Positions 56,854-64,000 of a stretch of 64,000 bases of DNA are shown here, one piece after another (position 1 is the stretch's first letter; each line of letters begins with the position of its first letter). This stretch comes from Bacteroides sp. (lineage in GTDB: Bacteria > Bacteroidota > Bacteroidia > Bacteroidales > Bacteroidaceae), in NCBI GenBank assembly GCA_022648295.1, contig JALCME010000002.1:146508-210507 (forward strand). The letters run 5' to 3'. The notes under the pieces were generated by a model. That model was given only the letters and a program-made list of their open reading frames with translations, did no database searches and was not told the DNA's origin. Made by a program: the position numbers and the translations under genes.

Positions 56854-57717
56854 ATGAAAAATTTAGCATTATTCATTGCATGTATCGGCTTATGGATGAA
56901 CACAAATGCGTGTTCACAAGGCTCCACCGTATTCTCAGGAAACTGGGGAGGCAAAAGAGTCGTAGGTAGCAAGAACTACGTAACTAAGGATTTAAAGGTA
57001 GACAACTTCACAAAAATTAGCCTGGCTGGAAGTCCCGACGTCACCTATACACAAAAACCGGGTGCACCCAAGGTTGAAATATACACATCCGATAATATTG
57101 CAGACCTGTTAGATATTAAGGTTAAAGACAACACCTTATATATAAAATTTAAGAAGAACGTCAACGTTTCATACAAGATATTAAAGATACGAGTTTCTTC
57201 TGAAGACTTGAATGGTATTTCCGTAGCCGGATCAGGAGATATTCACCTGAAAGACGGAGTGAAAACGAACGATGACTTCTTCATTAGCGTTGCAGGTTCA
57301 GGGGATATTGACGGAGAAAACATTTCTTGCAACAATATGAAAATCTCAGTAGCCGGATCGGGAGACATAGATGCCAGAGGCATCAACTGCCAAGGTCTAA
57401 AAGTATCCGTAGCAGGTTCAGGGGATATGGTTTTAAAAGATGTAACAAACGTCAGCACCGAAGCCAACATTGCCGGTTCGGGTTCTGCAACTATAACAGG
57501 CCACACCCAAACAGCTTCATACAGCGTAGCCGGTTCGGGAGACTTGTATACTTCGGAATATGAAGCGCAAAACGTCTCTGCAAATGTATCAGGGTCGGGA
57601 AGTATAAAATGCCATGCCACCCAATACCTAAAGGCACGTACCACTGGTAGCGGAACAATTGGTTATAAGGGCAATCCCGAGGTAGATTATCCAAAGAAGA
57701 ACTTGTATAAGCTATAA
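56854..57717 (+). CDS. Exported GIN-domain (DUF2807) beta-helix protein
   Basis: From the ATG at 56854 the protein is 287 aa with a signal peptide (MKNLALFIACIGLWM). It may be lipidated at the Cys in NACSQGS, though the lipobox is weak. The mature protein is a run of SVAGSGDI-type repeats spaced about 18-20 residues apart. These should form a right-handed beta-helix, typical of putative auto-transporter adhesin head GIN domains. The longer frame from 56785 has no signal peptide at its start and is less likely. Confidence 0.85.
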   Translation: MKNLALFIACIGLWMNTNACSQGSTVFSGNWGGKRVVGSKNYVTKDLKVDNFTKISLAGSPDVTYTQKPGAPKVEIYTSDNIADLLDIKVKDNTLYIKFKKNVNVSYKILKIRVSSEDLNGISVAGSGDIHLKDGVKTNDDFFISVAGSGDIDGENISCNNMKISVAGSGDIDARGINCQGLKVSVAGSGDMVLKDVTNVSTEANIAGSGSATITGHTQTASYSVAGSGDLYTSEYEAQNVSANVSGSGSIKCHATQYLKARTTGSGTIGYKGNPEVDYPKKNLYKL

Positions 57718-57764
57718 CATTTTCTAAGATCATAAATATCTCTTCTAACATTCAAAAGTAGTGG

Positions 57765-57799
57765 CAAAGGGTCTCCGTGATGGAGCCCCTTTGTTTTTT
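57765..57799 (+). terminator. Terminator after the GIN-domain gene
   Basis: A 12-bp stem with one mismatch (57765-57776 with 57782-57793) and a five-base loop is followed by TTTTTT at 57794-57799. Confidence 0.85.
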
Positions 57800-57823
57800 A
57801 GTGTCCACCAGAGGTATGGAAGC

Positions 57824-57858
57824 AAAAATAAAAGGGGCACTGCTTCGCGCAGTGTCCC
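57824..57858 (-). terminator. Terminator after the anti-sigma gene
   Basis: Arms 57834-57843 and 57849-57858 pair over 10 bp (one G-U) around TTCGC. On the - strand this is followed by TTTTATTTTTG, a good U-run for the sigma/anti-sigma operon. Confidence 0.75.
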
Positions 57859-57974
57859 ATCTATAATTAATTAGTCTTTTATAAAGATTTGAGAGAATTG
57901 AAACTTCACAGCCTCAATTTTGTAGTTTTAATAAAGCACACTAACTATTATTTTATATAAAGCAAATGAAAATG

Positions 57975-58457
57975 TTATTTCTTTAATTCTATTGATTTAT
58001 CTATTCTACGCAACGTATCCAGCATTTGTTGTTCATGGGTGACGATTGGGTCCTCCGAGAAAGCAACCGAAGGCGCAGAAATCTGTTTACCTATTGTATC
58101 CGCGGCAGCCACCTCCTTCACATTTCCAAAAAACGAATGTTGCATCACGTTTCCTAATGAAAAGATGATTGCTACTACTGCTGCTGCTTTGAATAAAGGC
58201 ATAAGGCGAATGCTCAAAGTCAACCGCTTTGCCTTCACTACCTGAGGTTCGATTTCAGCCAGTACGCGTTCATCGAAATCGTCACTTAAAGATACTTCTT
58301 GCTGAGCTTGTTGATATACGAACAAGTCTTTATAGCGAAGCAAATGCTCGGGAACTTCACTTCCATTGAAGAAAGCGCGCAACTGTGCTTCTTCCTCAAG
58401 TGAAGTCTCACATCGCCAATAGCGTTCCAAAAGTTGTTCTATTTGCTTACAATCCAT
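57975..58457 (-). CDS. Probable anti-sigma factor (single-TM)
   Basis: The 160-residue protein starts with a short helical cytoplasmic region containing a Cys (MDCKQIEQLLERYWRCE). It then has one transmembrane helix (about 86-106) and a periplasmic tail. This is the layout of ECF anti-sigma factors, although no ZAS-type Cys/His motif is evident. It overlaps the upstream ECF sigma gene by 11 bp, so the two are translated together. It presumably holds the sigma factor at the membrane until a signal; the signal is unknown. Confidence 0.75.
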   Translation of the reverse strand: MDCKQIEQLLERYWRCETSLEEEAQLRAFFNGSEVPEHLLRYKDLFVYQQAQQEVSLSDDFDERVLAEIEPQVVKAKRLTLSIRLMPLFKAAAVVAIIFSLGNVMQHSFFGNVKEVAAADTIGKQISAPSVAFSEDPIVTHEQQMLDTLRRIDKSIELKK

Positions 58458-58956
58458 AACTTTCTATATCTAAATACCGTTGTTTTACTTTTTGTCTCGC
58501 CCTAAAGAGGTTCACTTTTACCTGTTCCTCAGTCAGATGCAGGACGACTGCTATTTCTTTATAGGATCTCCCCTCAATATCTCTCAATTGGATAATCAAA
58601 CGCTGCTTCTCGGGAAGCTGATTAATCAACCGGTGTATGATCGCCATCCTTTCCTTGTTTTCCAATCGGCTATACGGGCTGGATGTATCCGGGGCTTCTT
58701 CCATTTCGGGCTTAAGTTCCACATTTTGAGCTTCCTTCTTTTCGCTTTTATCGATAGCTAAATTCCGGGCTACCGTTAAACAATACGCCTCAATTGAACC
58801 GAATTGTTTCCACTCATCACGCTTATTCCAAACCCTAATCAGTGTTTCTTGAACAATATCTTCCGCTTCTGCCCTGTCGAAGGTGATCCGGAGAGCTAAC
58901 CGAAAGAGTTTATCTTTCAGCGGGAGAATGTCATTCCGAAAACTGATTTCTTGCAT
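58447..58956 (-). CDS. ECF-type RNA polymerase sigma factor
   Basis: The 169-residue protein has sigma region 2 (about 10-75: RLALRITFDRAEAEDIVQET and VWNKRDEW). It also has region 4 (about 110-160: LPEKQRLIIQLRDIEGRSYKEIA). There is no region 3, as in the ECF group. It would direct RNA polymerase to a regulon controlled by the membrane anti-sigma protein encoded by the overlapping next gene. Its targets cannot be read from this window. Confidence 0.92.
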   Translation of the reverse strand: MQEISFRNDILPLKDKLFRLALRITFDRAEAEDIVQETLIRVWNKRDEWKQFGSIEAYCLTVARNLAIDKSEKKEAQNVELKPEMEEAPDTSSPYSRLENKERMAIIHRLINQLPEKQRLIIQLRDIEGRSYKEIAVVLHLTEEQVKVNLFRARQKVKQRYLDIESYGL

Positions 58957-59017
58957 CTCTATTAATAATGACGGTTAAGTATATGGAAAGTTACAGTAAT
59001 CCACTGTTTTTTTGAAT

Positions 59018-59791
59018 TTATTTTTTAATGAGAGTACCACTCTTATCATTAAGAGCTGACGCTAAGGTGATTACTACTTCAGATACACCTGCATTCAATG
59101 CCTCAAAAGAGTTCTCCAACTTCGGTATCATTCCTCCTTTGATTACTCCATCGGCAACATAGCGGTTAAATTCGGCAAAGGTAATTTGGGGAATTACACT
59201 GTCTTCATCATTTTCATCACGAAGCACTCCCTTCTTCTCAAAACAGAATACCAGAGTGACCTCAAAAAGCGACGCCAGTGCTTTGGCTGTTTCACCGGCT
59301 ATGGTATCAGCATTAGTATTCAGCATATTGCCTGCCCCATCATGCGTCAAGGGGGCCATTACAGGAACCACACCCTTATGAATCAAATCACCAAGAAAAG
59401 TTGCATCCACCTTTTTCACATCACCTACAAAACCATAGTCAACTTCTTCTACGGGACGTTTCACCGATCGGATAACATCCATATCGGCTCCGGTCAGTCC
59501 TAATGCATTGACGCCTCTTGCCTGTAAACCTGCAACAATATTTTTGTTGACCAATCCGCCATATACCATAGTGACCACCTTCAAAGTCTCTTCATCCGTA
59601 ATCCGACGCCCGTTCACCATGTGGCTCTCAATGCCTAACCGAGCAGCCAGTTTTGTAGCAGACCGGCCTCCGCCATGCACCAAAACCTTAAAACCTTCAA
59701 TGGCGGCAAAATCATCAAGCAAGCGACGAAGCGTTGCTTCTTCTTCCACTATTTTACCGCCAACCTTTATAACGGTCAGCTTCTCTTTCAT
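59018..59791 (-). CDS. argB: Acetylglutamate kinase family protein ArgB
   Basis: ArgB phosphorylates the gamma-carboxylate of an N-acylated glutamate in arginine synthesis. The 257-residue amino-acid kinase has VIKVGGKIVEE and HGGGRSATK (phosphate-binding glycines) and a later GGMIPKLENS motif. In Bacteroides the pathway uses N-succinyl rather than N-acetyl intermediates at later steps, so the substrate may be N-succinylglutamate; this is inference. It follows speA by 62 bp. Confidence 0.93.
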   Translation of the reverse strand: MKEKLTVIKVGGKIVEEEATLRRLLDDFAAIEGFKVLVHGGGRSATKLAARLGIESHMVNGRRITDEETLKVVTMVYGGLVNKNIVAGLQARGVNALGLTGADMDVIRSVKRPVEEVDYGFVGDVKKVDATFLGDLIHKGVVPVMAPLTHDGAGNMLNTNADTIAGETAKALASLFEVTLVFCFEKKGVLRDENDEDSVIPQITFAEFNRYVADGVIKGGMIPKLENSFEALNAGVSEVVITLASALNDKSGTLIKK

Positions 59792-59853
59792 AATTACAAT
59801 ATCGGTGATGAAGTTACCATGCTCTGCAAAGTAACTCCTTATTTATAAAAACG

Positions 59854-61746
59854 TTATTCCAAATACGTATATCCGTACAGTCCGGAACGGTAATTGGATA
59901 AGAATTCTTTTCCTTCTTCTAAGGAGATACGTCCTTCCTTCACGGATTGCGTCACCCAGGTTTCCAGCGTACGCACCAACTTCTTAGGATTATATTGAAC
60001 ATAGTCCAAGACTTCTGCAACCGTCTCTCCGTCTATCACCTGCTCTATGGTATACCCCTTATCACTTACAGATACATGGACTGCATTCGTGTCGCCGAAC
60101 AAATTGTGCATATCTCCTAATATTTCCTGATAAGCCCCTACCAGGAACACTCCTACATAATAAGGTTCTTTACTTTTTAAAGAGTGTATCGGTAAATAGT
60201 GAGCAACATTCTTAGTAGAGATAAAATTAGCAATCTTACCATCGGAATCACAAGTAATGTCCTGCAATGTAGCTTCCCGGTCAGGGCGCTCATCCAAGCG
60301 CTGTATAGGCATAATCGGGAATATCTGGTCGATAGCCCACGAGTCTGGTAAGGACTGGAAAAGGGAGAAGTTACAGAAATACTTATCTGCCAACAGTTTA
60401 GGCAATCCGCGTAATTCATCCGGCGCATGCTTCAACCCACTAGCTATCTGATTAACTTCACGCATAATGGACCAATACAAACGCTCAATTTGTGCACGTG
60501 TCTTCAAATCGACAATACCATGGCTGAACAAGTCCAGCGACTCTTCCCTGATTTGCTGGGCATCATGCCATGCTTCCAACATCTTATTCTGGTTCAGCGT
60601 ATCCCATATTCCATAAAGCTCCTGTAGCAGTTCATGATCATTCTCCGTTACTTCTTCATCATCATCCCATTCGGGCAATGTAGTTGTTTCAAGTACCTCG
60701 AAAATCAATACAGAATGATGGGCTGTCAACGCCCGGCCACTCTCCGTAATAATGTTAGGATGGGGAATACCATTCTTATCACTGGCATCCACAAGAGTAG
60801 ATATCGAGTCGTTAACGTATTCCTGAATGGAATAGTTTACACTGCTTTCACTGCTGGAAGAGCGCGTTCCGTCATAATCCACTCCCAATCCACCGCCAAT
60901 GTCAACAAACTCTACATTGAATCCCATAGCGCGCAGTTGCACATAGAACTGGGAAGCTTCACGCAATGCAGTTTTTATGCGGCGTATCTTGGTAACTTGG
61001 CTACCGATATGGAAATGGATTAACTTCAGACAATCTTTCATCCCCTTAGAGTCGAGGAAATCAAGCGCTTCGAGCAACTCACTGGAGGTCAATCCAAATT
61101 TACTTGCATCTCCGCCGGAGTCTTCCCACTTTCCACTTCCGGTTGAAGCAAGCTTTATCCGAATGCCGATATTGGGTTTCACATTCAACTGCTTCGCCAT
61201 GCGGGAAATAAGCTTGAGTTCATTCATTTTTTCCACAACAAGGAAAACACGTTTGCCCATCTTCTGTGCCAGCAAAGCCAATTCTATATAGCTTTCGTCC
61301 TTATATCCATTACAGATAATCAGTGAATCAGAGTCAGTGTTTACGGCGATTACAGCATGCAGTTCCGGTTTGGAACCAGCTTCCAAACCAAGGTTGAACT
61401 TCTTACCATGACTGATAATTTCTTCCACAACCGGACGCATCTGATTGACTTTAATAGGATATATGATAAAGTTTTGCCCTTTATATCCATACTCTTCAGA
61501 CGCCTGTTTAAAACAACTTGATGTCTTCTCAATCCGATTGTCCAGAATATCGGGAAAACGAACCAACATAGGAGCAGTCACATCACGCAACTGAAGTTCA
61601 TCCACCAATTCTTTCAAATCAACCGCTACACCATCTTTACGCGGTGTTACCACTACATGACCTTTGTCATTGATACCAAAGTACGAAGTGCCCCATCCTG
61701 TAATGTTGTAGAGCTCTTCTGAATCTTCAATACGCCATTTTCTCAT
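59854..61746 (-). CDS. speA: Biosynthetic arginine decarboxylase
   Basis: SpeA converts arginine to agmatine, the first step of polyamine synthesis by this route. The 630-residue PLP enzyme has the cofactor lysine K99 in IIYPIKVNQ and the FVDIGGGLGVDYDG motif. The ITESGRALTAHH loop and a long C-terminal domain are also present. Length is standard. A -7-like box TATTTTTG on the - strand (61791-61798) lies about 45 bp upstream, without a clear -33 partner. Confidence 0.95.
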   Translation of the reverse strand: MRKWRIEDSEELYNITGWGTSYFGINDKGHVVVTPRKDGVAVDLKELVDELQLRDVTAPMLVRFPDILDNRIEKTSSCFKQASEEYGYKGQNFIIYPIKVNQMRPVVEEIISHGKKFNLGLEAGSKPELHAVIAVNTDSDSLIICNGYKDESYIELALLAQKMGKRVFLVVEKMNELKLISRMAKQLNVKPNIGIRIKLASTGSGKWEDSGGDASKFGLTSSELLEALDFLDSKGMKDCLKLIHFHIGSQVTKIRRIKTALREASQFYVQLRAMGFNVEFVDIGGGLGVDYDGTRSSSSESSVNYSIQEYVNDSISTLVDASDKNGIPHPNIITESGRALTAHHSVLIFEVLETTTLPEWDDDEEVTENDHELLQELYGIWDTLNQNKMLEAWHDAQQIREESLDLFSHGIVDLKTRAQIERLYWSIMREVNQIASGLKHAPDELRGLPKLLADKYFCNFSLFQSLPDSWAIDQIFPIMPIQRLDERPDREATLQDITCDSDGKIANFISTKNVAHYLPIHSLKSKEPYYVGVFLVGAYQEILGDMHNLFGDTNAVHVSVSDKGYTIEQVIDGETVAEVLDYVQYNPKKLVRTLETWVTQSVKEGRISLEEGKEFLSNYRSGLYGYTYLE

Positions 61747-61854
61747 TTTTGTTTATCAGCAGTTTCTTGTTCGATTTTTTAATAAGTTGGCAAAAATACG
61801 CAATAATCTCTTATTTATAGTCTTTTTGATTCAAAAATACACAGTCACAACGAA

Positions 61855-62382
61855 TTAAACTCCCAGTAAAGTACGTAAACGTTGAACTGAATTGGAAATC
61901 TGCTGATGACTTTCCAACTGTCCACCGTCAAAATGATATTGCGCCCGGGAATAAAAAGGAGCGCGTTTGGCTAATGCCTCAACAATAAACGCACGAAGTT
62001 CTTCATCTGTTTTACCCTGAAGAATGGGACGTTGCCGTTTGGCAACACGCAGGCGACGGAACAACACATCCGGATTCACATCCAAAAAAACAGTCTGCCC
62101 ACATTGATTCATATACTCCATGTTATCAGAAAAACAAGGAGTACCTCCACCCGTAGAAACAACAACATCATCAAAGTCAGCCACTTCGTGCAACATAGCC
62201 TTCTCTAACTCACGAAAAGAAGCCTCTCCCCGCAACGCGAACAATTCACTAATGGATTTGTGATAACGTTCCTCAATATACCAGTCCAGATCGACGAAAG
62301 GTACATCCAATGCGCGGGCAAAAGCCTTTCCTAAAGTTGTTTTACCGGCACCCATGTAGCCGGTTAAAAAAATACGTATCAT
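61855..62382 (-). CDS. aroK: Shikimate kinase
   Basis: AroK phosphorylates shikimate in aromatic amino acid synthesis. The 175-residue P-loop kinase has Walker A GYMGAGKTT (8-16) and the shikimate-binding FVDLDWYIE. The STGGGTP motif and a lid region with RQRPIL are present. A -7 box TACCTTTG on the - strand (62403-62410) lies 20 bp upstream and would give a leader of about 14 nt. It is followed by speA. Confidence 0.95.
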   Translation of the reverse strand: MIRIFLTGYMGAGKTTLGKAFARALDVPFVDLDWYIEERYHKSISELFALRGEASFRELEKAMLHEVADFDDVVVSTGGGTPCFSDNMEYMNQCGQTVFLDVNPDVLFRRLRVAKRQRPILQGKTDEELRAFIVEALAKRAPFYSRAQYHFDGGQLESHQQISNSVQRLRTLLGV

Positions 62383-62417
62383 AAGCGCTCACCGTTTGCA
62401 GGCAAAGGTAAGCATAA

Positions 62418-63020
62418 TCAACGGAATATCTTAATGCGGTCAGTGAGTTCTTTCATCTCTTTTTCTCCCGGTTGGGACGTTGGCGTACCAAACGGCATCT
62501 CGGCAATCAAAGTCCATGTATCGGGTAGCTTCCAGGTACGGCGTACTTCATCGTCAATAAGAGGGTTATAGTGTTGTAAAGATGCTCCAAAACCAATATC
62601 TTCAAGCATTGTCCATATTGCCAATTGATGCATGGCCGATGTTTGCTGGGACCATACCGGGAAGTTGCCGCTATACGAAGGGAAACTATCCTGCAACCCT
62701 GCTACCACAGTTTGATCTTCAAAGAACAATACCGTACCGTGACCGGAAGCAAATGAACCGTTAATCTTCTCTTCCGTCTTATGGAATTGATCTTCCGGTA
62801 CAAGTTTCTTTAGTGTTTCTTTTACAATATTCCACAATTTGGAATGTTGTTCTCCTAGCAATAACACCACTCTGGTGGATTGTGAATTAAAAGCCGACGG
62901 TACATGCGTCACCGCTTCACGAATGGCATGAACTATTTCCTCATCGTATACAGGAGATTCGCTACTAATGGAGTAATACGTCCGCCGATGTGCCAATGCC
63001 TCTTCAAATGTTCGTTTCAT
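62418..63020 (-). CDS. Nitroreductase family protein
   Basis: The 200-residue protein belongs to the FMN-dependent nitroreductase family, of the short class resembling yeast Hbn1/Frm2. The start FEEALAHRRTYYSIS has the FMN-contacting Arg region. HVPSAFNSQSTRVVLLLGE and the late GFGASLQHYNPLIDDEV follow family patterns. It probably reduces nitro- or quinone-type substrates with NAD(P)H; the physiological substrate is unknown. Confidence 0.9.
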   Translation of the reverse strand: MKRTFEEALAHRRTYYSISSESPVYDEEIVHAIREAVTHVPSAFNSQSTRVVLLLGEQHSKLWNIVKETLKKLVPEDQFHKTEEKINGSFASGHGTVLFFEDQTVVAGLQDSFPSYSGNFPVWSQQTSAMHQLAIWTMLEDIGFGASLQHYNPLIDDEVRRTWKLPDTWTLIAEMPFGTPTSQPGEKEMKELTDRIKIFR

Positions 63021-63079
63021 ATATCAAATATTTTTAGCTATTTCATCTTTTTGTTCATAGAGAACAAGTAGAAGAAAAA

Positions 63080-63112
63080 AGTTGTTCATGAATAGGAAAT
63101 ATTTCTACCTTT
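63080..63112 (+). promoter_or_regulatory. Promoter of the RNase H gene with almost no leader
   Basis: GTTG at 63080-63083, a 21-bp spacer and TACCTTTG at 63105-63112 fit the Bacteroides consensus with one -33 mismatch. Transcription would begin near 63119, about 3 nt before the ATG at 63122, so the mRNA may be leaderless. Confidence 0.7.
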
Positions 63113-63121
63113 GCATCCATC

Positions 63122-63760
63122 ATGAAGCAAGAGAAGTTTTACGTTGTATGGGAAGGTGTTACACCGGGAGTATATACCTCTTGGACTGATTGCCTGTTGC
63201 AGACCAAAGGTTATGAAGGAGCAAAATACAAATCGTTTGAAACACGTGAGGCAGCAGAAAAAGCCTTCGCCTCCTCTCCGTATGAGTACATAAAACGTCG
63301 TATTTCAAAGCCAACCCCAACTTCAATAAAGGAAACAGAAATTCATCTTCCGACTGGTGTGATTGACAATAGCCTTGCCGTAGATGCAGCATGCAGCGGG
63401 AATCCTGGTAAAATGGAATACCGCGGGGTTCATGTGGCCAGTCATCAGGAGATTTTTCACTTTGGACCCGTATACGGTACGAATAATATCGGCGAGTTTC
63501 TCGCTCTTGTCCACGGACTTGCCTTATTGAAACAAAAAGGCTTCGACATGCCGATCTATAGCGATAGTGCCAATGCAATCAATTGGGTGAAACAAAAGAA
63601 ATGCAAAACCAAGCTTCCCCGCGAATCAAAAACGGAAGAACTCTTCAAACTTATAGAGCGGGCGGAGAAATGGCTGAAAGAAAACACTTATTCCACAAAA
63701 GTGCTGAAATGGGAGACTAAACAATGGGGAGAGATTCCCGCCGACTTCGGAAGGAAGTAA
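63122..63760 (+). CDS. Viroplasmin-domain RNase H family protein
   Basis: The 212-residue protein fuses an N-terminal viroplasmin (Cauli_VI) domain (about 1-50, KFYVVWEGVTPGVYTSW) to an RNase HI fold (about 75-212). The catalytic acids appear as the Asp in AVDAACSGNPG, Glu in NIGEFLAL, Asp in YSDSANAI and Asp in PADFGRK. The viroplasmin domain in eukaryotic RNase H1 binds hybrids. It should degrade RNA in RNA-DNA duplexes. Its promoter leaves almost no 5' leader. Confidence 0.93.
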   Translation: MKQEKFYVVWEGVTPGVYTSWTDCLLQTKGYEGAKYKSFETREAAEKAFASSPYEYIKRRISKPTPTSIKETEIHLPTGVIDNSLAVDAACSGNPGKMEYRGVHVASHQEIFHFGPVYGTNNIGEFLALVHGLALLKQKGFDMPIYSDSANAINWVKQKKCKTKLPRESKTEELFKLIERAEKWLKENTYSTKVLKWETKQWGEIPADFGRK

Positions 63761-63830
63761 AAGCAGCACATCTCCTGTTGAAAAATAGTTATTTAGCTCA
63801 TTCAAAATACTCTTTTTATAGTGACAAGTC

Positions 63831-63876
63831 TTCGGTTCACAGCTGTGGGCTCTGCGGTTTACATTTGTGAACCGGA
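63831..63876 (+). terminator. Hairpin after the RNase H gene containing a 22-bp direct repeat
   Basis: CGGTTCACA (63833-63841) pairs with TGTGAACCG (63866-63874), extendable with T-A and T-G pairs, followed by GTTTTAG. It may be a terminator. The same segment is also a direct repeat: CGGTTCACAGCTGTG at 63833 and CGGTTTACATTTGTG at 63855, 22 bp apart. Confidence 0.5.
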
Positions 63877-64000
63877 GTTTTAGCTTAATTCTCCAGGGTT
63901 GACGCATTATAGTTTTTACTAAAATAATACAATGTATTTACTTTATAAATATACTTAAATGGTTTATTATATATAGTATTATTCACTTTTATATGTCGTA

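Overview
The window is a piece of a Bacteroidales chromosome, most likely Bacteroides or a close relative. The evidence is the division/cell-wall (dcw) cluster with a Bacteroidetes-type FtsL-like gene, promoters of the Bacteroides form TTTG-N19-21-TAnnTTTG, a linked rimP-nusA-infB-cvpA-sufBCDS block, an HU-HIG type DNA-binding protein, and moderate G+C with A-rich ribosome-binding regions. The species cannot be fixed from the sequence alone.

Region 1 (about 0.1-18.3 kb, + strand) is the dcw cluster: mraZ, rsmH, ftsL-like, ftsI (with PASTA), murE, mraY, murD, ftsW, murG, murC, ftsQ, ftsA, ftsZ. A YqeY-family gene and a secreted PagL/acyloxyacyl-hydrolase-like lipid A deacylase follow. It makes lipid-linked peptidoglycan precursors (MurC, D and E; MraY; MurG) and the divisome that polymerises them (FtsW, FtsI, FtsQ, FtsL, FtsA, FtsZ). 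Two MraZ-type boxes precede mraZ, and an unusual ~125 bp tandem duplication separates murG from murC.

Region 2 (18.3-27.5 kb) is mixed housekeeping: recO, tRNA-Glu, rpsT, gyrB, a DUF3109 protein, gpmI, corA, and a secreted PQQ-type beta-propeller protein with a long palindrome at its start codon.

Region 3 (27.6-37.1 kb, - strand) is the part that is least like known biology. It is a compact eight-gene operon made of a four-helix membrane protein, a 1029-residue tubulin/FtsZ-superfamily GTPase (Tubulin_2 type), a zinc-ribbon/one-TM/MORN-like adaptor and five exported proteins mostly of unknown fold. Two TAATG stop/start overlaps and short gaps tie the genes together. I read it as a candidate envelope-spanning cytoskeletal system whose function is not described as far as I know.

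Region 4 (37.4-43.9 kb) holds an HU-like protein, rnhB, a membrane pyrophosphatase (hppA), a tiny lipoprotein ORF, a TlpA-like thioredoxin lipoprotein and an NTF2-like lipoprotein. Region 5 (44.2-55.0 kb, - strand) holds a YbjQ protein and then, in transcription order, rimP-nusA-infB-cvpA-sufB-sufC-sufD-sufS. This couples translation/transcription factors with Fe-S assembly. Region 6 (55-64 kb) holds a small membrane protein, a YgjP-type zinc peptidase, a GIN-domain (DUF2807) surface protein, an ECF sigma factor with its probable anti-sigma factor, argB, speA, aroK, a nitroreductase and a viroplasmin-RNase H fusion.

Non-coding structure worth noting: two intergenic arrays (18.35 and 55.2 kb) share the same 22-bp tandem unit built on ATATAG, and a different 22-bp direct repeat lies near 63.84 kb. 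A cluster of TTGTCAAT elements follows infB.
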